DNA of 64,000 bases, from assembly GCF_032854445.1 (NCBI RefSeq), contig NC_088295.1, positions 34,335,385 to 34,399,384 on the forward strand. Reading direction: 5' to 3'. Below are positions 58,281-64,000 of this stretch, piece after piece; the stretch's first letter is position 1; every line of letters starts with the position of its first letter. This DNA comes from Liolophura sinensis. Its lineage: Eukaryota > Mollusca > Polyplacophora > Chitonida > Chitonidae. The notes beneath the pieces are model-generated. The model ran no database searches. It was not told the origin of the DNA and saw only the letters and a program-made list of their open reading frames with translations. Position numbers and translations under genes: made by a program.

Positions 58281-61200
58281 TGAAGTTCTCTCCCTTGATT
58301 TTGTTCTCTTGCTGGATTAGACAGATCAACATCATCTTTTACATGGACATGCATATGTATATATTTAAGGAACTTAATGAGTATTATCATGAGTGTGGCT
58401 GTACGATCATGCAAAGGATCCAATTGACAAGGTTATTTTGTATTCGTCAGAAATTACTTTCAAACTTACTTGCATGTGTGCATTTTGCTATGTTAAGTTC
58501 AACAAAATTCTAGTCATTTTCCTGTAAGTGTTTGTTACAGATATTGTTAATGACAGTTATTACATTGTACTTGTAGAAGTATTTGGAATTAAGTGTCATT
58601 GAATGTGGCGCCTCTTAAAACTCTGCCTCTAAGAAATGATTTCATTTTTGAAGCAGATGTGAATATATTAATTGTTGTATGACTTTTGTCAATAAGCTGC
58701 ACAGTTGTATTCGAATATTTACTCCAAAATTATGCTGTGTAAAGATGCTCTATGAAATTTCATATTTTTTGAGCGCAATTCCCAAATCTATACAGAAGTA
58801 ATTTTACCTCAGCACAGTGTTCTTATTTAATGTCCTTTTGGTAAATTTGTTAATACATGTATTATGAAATGGTTGCATTCTCAAATATCTTCATGCACAA
58901 ATAATTAAACACTGTTGCAAGCCTTAGATGTATTTATTTGTTGGGATTTTGTTGACATATTGTACATACATGTAGATGTATTGAGTATGTAAAAGAGCCA
59001 GAGTGATACATATTCCTATATTGCTGAGAAAGAATCAACATGTACACAGAGGATACAATAATTTGTAAATAATGTGTCTGTCCATATTCTAGGTTAAATG
59101 CTGTAAACATCCATCCAGATTGTTGCCCAAGATGTGATATTGTAACATTTTCATATGTTTACACAAGTTAAGTTTTTTCTGTGTGCATGTATTTGTTGAC
59201 TTGTTCCATTTATTTTAATGGCTTTAGCTTCACAATTTTGAGACTGGGCACATTCCATTCATCAGTTACCTTATCAATAGATCAGTAGATATCAAACAGA
59301 TCCTTCTGCTGAAGTATCAAACAACTTCATATCAACAATTTTAAGTTTTTAAGCTTCTGAGATATTTAGTGAGAAAATCCATCTGCTGGTTTTGATTTGT
59401 CTGCTGTAGGTCTCCCTAGGATTGATAAGTCACTGTAACCATGTAATATTTAGATGGACATAAGCTACACTTTTATCTTAACTTCATATACTGTAAAACT
59501 GCTCTGCTACTGTATATAGATGAATTTTGTGATAAATTTGGTTGTATGGATTTAATGGAATGGGCCACTTGCTGTCTGGTCTTGGGGGGAAATAGAGATG
59601 GAATTATGTCATTTACATGAAATCGAAAAAAAATGTAGAGCTGTTCTCTACTGTAGTTACTTTATAATTTTGTATGTAATTAAACAAGAGAGGTTGTAAA
59701 GTATATCCAGCTTTTTGATGGGGCATGCTATGGTTGTCAATGAAAGAAACAGTAAGGTGGGGCAGTGTGAAAATCATGAAACCAACTTTCTCCATGAGAT
59801 GTGTATGGTTCGATATTGGGTACATTCCATTTGTTTCCCATTTGTTAAATCTGATAGCATGTATAAGCTCAGGCTAACCAAACATAACGTCTGTCTATTG
59901 AAACTCATGGAAATTTAAATTTTTTTAGTCTTTTTTTTGGCATGTACATTTAGGCTTATTAGTAATAAGTCGTCAAAGGCCGTTGATTTCTGGGCAGATT
60001 AACGGTAATATGTGAGATTTGTGTTAATATAGCAGTTTAAATAGGATGTTATATTTCATTACCTTGGTCCAATCAAAGGTTAACAAAATAGTGCACCAGG
60101 TTACAAAGTGTATGTCATAAGCGGTTGTATGGTACTACACATTACTATATAATGTGTATATAAATTTGACATAAATACGTCACATAATGCATCTAAATTT
60201 TGCATTATGTGACATATTTTTTGGGAATGGCTCTTCCAGTGTGCTATGACTAAGTTTGATACGTCGATATGAGTATATGTATATGTAAGGCCTGTTTCGT
60301 TTTCAAAGGGAGGTAACTACATCATACTTAACGTTCAACAGGGGCACCTGTAAATCCATCAGTGATAACTATAATAACATAAAACTAATTGTGCAACATA
60401 CCCATTATAGTTCATGCACAATCATTAGTAACAACAACAAAGTTCAAAATCAAGTTTTATTCCTGCTATTAATTCAGGTCAACCAGAATACCGTACAAAA
60501 TCTAGGTTTGGATTTTCTATTTGCTGTCAATTTGTTTATAATGTATTCAGTGCACCCTTGATAGCAAATTCCTAGCTGTATCCACTGTACAAATATACTG
60601 ACCAAAACTGCTGTCAGAAATTAGTGTGTATGATTTGTTAACTGTGCAGTAAATAAGTACAGTTCATTTCAGCCATTTTCAGTGAATGCTTGGTTATTCA
60701 CACAATCATTGCACCAGCAACAGCCCACTCTATCATGCTGCTGTTGGTGGTCTGAACTCTTATCTTACCATGGAACATTTGATTGGGAGTCTACACTGTA
60801 CTGAAGAATAATCCTTTCTTTCTTTATGGGTTGAGGATACCTACAATCTTCCCTAGGTAAATGCTGAATCGCCCTCCCTATCTCAAACCAGTAGCAAAGG
60901 CACAGTCTCATGGTTCAAGTACCTCTAGTGTACAGTAAGTAATCCCTCAGACAATACAGCTGTAAAGTTTAGGAATTCAAAGCAATGTACTGTGCAGTTT
61001 GGATTGGAGACCGTTAATGAAGCATCTCATGAGCACATCTTCAGTAGCACATTTTCAGTACCTGGTGCCTGTATTTGCTCAGGTAACCTGCATTAACATG
61101 TCTCCATCTGGAGTAGGAATATCGTGCACAGCCAACATGATGTGAACATGTACTCAGATGTAGTCGATAGAATGGAAAGGGAATCTTCTTCCGATTGGCT

Positions 61201-63026
61201 GATTTCAGACTTTTTTGTTTAAAATGTGAAAAACAAAAAGCAACAGACTTCATATGACCTGGTGATAGCTGATGTAATTTGGAGGTAGGGTGAGGTATTT
61301 TCAGACTTTCTTGTGTAACTTCAGACTTACTTCTGACAATCACTTCCCATGCCTGTAATTAAGGAATACTGCACATCCTATTTTTTTTTTTTTTCACATT
61401 TGACAGTGTCAAGACTACATGACACTTTAGGTGTGTTAGATATGGTCTTCACACTGATGTGAAGATCTACGAAATACCAGTACTCGGCACCAAGTAATTG
61501 TATTCCTGTAAGAATCACCCCTGCCATACTCAATGCTGAAGTAATACTCTTAGAAATAAATTTACCAGCTGCAACACCAAATCCAAGAACATCAATTTTT
61601 TCAAATTAATATCTCTTCAAATTTATATGTCTTATACTGACTCACTGAAAGGAGTATTACGTGTAGCTGTGCTATCTTTCAATGATTAAAGTAAATATGA
61701 TCAACACTAACTGTCTGAGAGTCTGTTATTTGTCTACTATATATGGTGACATTTGTAAATGAAAACTTCACAACACACGTTAGCTTGCCCTATGGACCTG
61801 GGATCACTGCCGCAAATTTGAATCATACACAATTTTTGGAACTGCTATGCTGTTTTATTCAGAGAACTATATCACGGTTTAAACTTCTAGAGTCATTTAT
61901 TTTATACAGATTTGTCCCTGAAACTGGGGCTGAAGCATGCCCATTGTTCAACATCGGCACAATGCTATTCAGGCTGTTAAGAAGATGGTGTACATTTCAG
62001 TTTGATGAAACATTCTCTTGATGTCTGTCCATGTACATATCCATATCATTGTACATTATCATCAAGGGGCTTCTCTTAGGAAGCAGTCTCAACATGTGCC
62101 TGATATAACATCCATGGCAACGTGGAAATGTGGTCGTCATTCTGACAACTTCTCAACATGTGCCTGATATAACATCCATGGCAACGTGGAAATGTGGTCG
62201 TCATTCTGACAACTTCTCAACATGTGCCTGATATAACATCCATGGCAACGTGGAAATGTGATCGTCATTCTGACAACTTCTCAACATGTGCCTGATATAA
62301 CATCCATGGCAACGTGGAAATGTGGTCGTCATTCTGACAACTTCGGAAGGGGATCTCAGTTTGCCACAGATCCGTCTCTGCCACTGTGTGTACAGTGAAA
62401 AATTGTTGAGCATGGCATTAAACAACTATTAAATAATTAAATTTACAGACCATTTGTAACATATCTTATATGGAACAGTGTTGTCACTAATTTGTCATTC
62501 TCTGATTGGTTGACTCATTTAAGTTCTGCAATGGACAACTTCATCAGTGTTTACTAAACTGATCTTCAGTCAGCCAATGAGAGCTTGAAGTGGACATGGG
62601 AGAAAGTCCTACAAACTCACCGACACAGCAGTAATGGATAACTCCTTTATGTTAAATTGGCATGTGGTAAATAGTATCTGGTAAAGAACTGTAATTTCCT
62701 CCGGGACTTGACTGGTTTCTTCCACCGGCATACAAGTGAAATATTCTCGAGCATCAACATCTATAGATCCACAGAGGAAGAAGCTTCAAATGACTGGTTT
62801 GTTCCCTGCCTTGTTCACTCTGGTCCACACAGATTAAGTACACAAACAGTTTGGTCTACACCTATTTTGATCTACTCAAACTCTCATCTATAAAGACTCT
62901 TTCCAACGCCGACAGAGAGATTGATCATAGACGCGTAAGCACCTGACGTGACCTGCACTGCATTATGGATAGCCTGATATTTACAGAAAAAAAGAAGACT
63001 CTGATTAATATATTTATATTTAAAGT
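58281..63026. other. SNX14 3'UTR and convergent intergenic region; no gene seen
   Basis: AT-rich with only short chance frames on both strands. Possible poly(A) signals for SNX14 include ATTAAA near 58904 and AATAAA at 61555-61560; I cannot choose between them. The only clear structure is the 64-bp repeat at 62.09 kb. Confidence 0.6.
62091..62346. repeat. 64-bp tandem repeat, four units
   Basis: Units start at 62091, 62155, 62219 and 62283 (AACATGTGCCTGATATAACA and GGCAACGTGGAAATGTGGTC). They are almost identical, so the expansion is recent. Confidence 0.95.
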
Positions 63027-63032
63027 TTTATT
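63027..63032 (-). terminator. Poly(A) signal of RRS1
   Basis: AATAAA on the minus strand, 17 bp after the RRS1 stop codon. It is close for an animal 3'UTR but fits a compact housekeeping gene. Confidence 0.6.
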
Positions 63033-63048
63033 TTCAAACATTTGCACA

Positions 63049-63928
63049 TTACTTTCCCCTTCCTCTCTTCCCTTTATGTCCCCCCTTCCCTCCTCGCCCT
63101 GATGAAAACTTTCCTCTACCCCCTTTGAAACCTCTTTTCCCACCAGCTTTTTGCTTCTCTTTCCTTGGCGCTTGTGACCTGGAAAAAGATAAAACTGTTC
63201 TATTACCTTTTTTTTTAATTCCAACAAGAAACTGTCATTTCAAGACAATTTTACTGAAGAAAATTACAAAGTTTTATCAGACATTACCTGGTCACCAGAC
63301 ACAGTTGCCACAATGTTTTTCTGGTCTTTCCATTTCAATAGTGATATTCATATGAAATTTGTTTAATAAATTATTACTATTTGGATATAAATATATATTC
63401 TGTCCAATTTGGCAACATATTACCAACAACATGGAGAGAATCAAATAGGGTACATATGAAAAAGTGGAAAAATGTGGAGGTCAAACTCATGTGTTGGCTG
63501 GTTGTCCCAAAAGGGCTGCATTCTGACTTACAATTTTCAGATTTGATACAGTTACTTTCAACTTATTTTGCTCACCATAATGAGTTGTACTACAACTAAA
63601 TGCTTTTATTCAATTTTTAACGCAGTTACTGTGAGGAATGTCTATACAGTATACTAAATGAAATTATTCACCTCTGACCACAACCTTTGCTATGTACTGA
63701 CAGAACAGGCACAGCTGGCCACCTGTTTGATTAATATCACAAGACAGGTACAGAGGAGACATACTTCCCACTGATGAGACCTTTGACTTACCTGCTTGTC
63801 TCCTCCTCCAACATCTGACTATTAACAGCCTTCGTAACATCCAGTTTTGGCTGCTTGTTCAGGATTAAGTTCAGAATGTTCAACTGTTTCAATTTCTCTG
63901 ATTTGATGTTCCCATAATTTGGCTCAAA
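63049..63928 (-). CDS. RRS1: RRS1, ribosome biogenesis regulator, C-terminal two exons (partial)
   Basis: RRS1 acts in the nucleolus in 60S assembly, helping the 5S RNP join pre-60S particles. Exons on the minus strand are 63928-63792 and 63178-63049 (stop 63051-63049), joined in phase 2. The first reads FEPNYGNIKSEKLKQLNILN and KQPKLDVTKAVNSQMLEEE, matching the RRS1 C-terminal motif with LDVT-K/R-A and M-x-E-E. The second is a Lys/Gly/Arg tail (GKRGFKGGRGKF ... GKRGRGK), as in the basic tail of animal RRS1. An AATAAA signal lies at 63032-63027. The N-terminal conserved region lies beyond the window. The gene converges on SNX14. Confidence 0.85.
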
Positions 63929-64000
63929 CTAAAACAGATATAAACAGATAAGTAACAATGATCTTATACTGAAATAAATTACAAGGCCTTTAACAATTTT

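Noticed and set aside
61743-62021. 92-codon plus-strand frame
   Set aside because: No recognisable domain or splice context, and length near the chance expectation in this AT-rich interval.

Overview
The window is animal nuclear DNA. It has spliced genes with GT-AG introns, about 30 short coding exons per gene, many tandem arrays, and tRNA-headed SINEs with an 'ATAAGTGAAATATTCTTGAG'-type tail. The SINEs, the 'CATATGACTGAAAAATTGCTAAG' style tail pieces (here quoted only in part) and the retroelement fragments look like those of lophotrochozoans, most likely a mollusc. The species is an inference.

Layout. (1) 1-6.9 kb is the left arm of a degraded inverted duplication. Read on the minus strand it repeats the promoter, exons 1-3 and part of exon 4 of the integrin-beta-like gene to its right. 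Its start codon, two splice sites and reading frame are broken. The parts matching intron 3 and exon 4 have been amplified into two satellite arrays (71-72 bp and 73 bp units). (2) 9.6-26.4 kb, plus strand: an integrin beta-like gene with 18 phase-consistent coding exons and a predicted product of 478 residues. It has a signal peptide, PSI, hybrid, four I-EGF and beta-tail segments. The whole beta-I (vWA/MIDAS) domain is missing from its usual place inside the hybrid domain, and no transmembrane exon is visible. (3) 26.7-58.3 kb, plus strand: a complete SNX14 orthologue with 33 constitutive coding exons plus a 39-nt frame-neutral microexon, predicted 933 residues (TM-PXA-RGS-PX-Nexin_C). (4) 58.3-63.0 kb: 3'UTR and intergenic sequence with one four-unit tandem repeat. 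(5) 63.0-63.9 kb, minus strand: the last two exons of RRS1, a ribosome-biogenesis factor, cut by the window end and convergent with SNX14.

The introns hold SINEs of two families, a pair of about 0.95-kb TIR elements (one split by a SINE with a target duplication), a fold-back element, two related reverse-transcriptase fragments and seven or more tandem arrays. No CRISPR array, operon or standalone tRNA or rRNA gene was seen.

The most unusual part is the integrin locus: a beta subunit without its ligand-binding domain or membrane anchor, facing an inverted, decayed twin whose exon-4/intron-4 junction has become a satellite.
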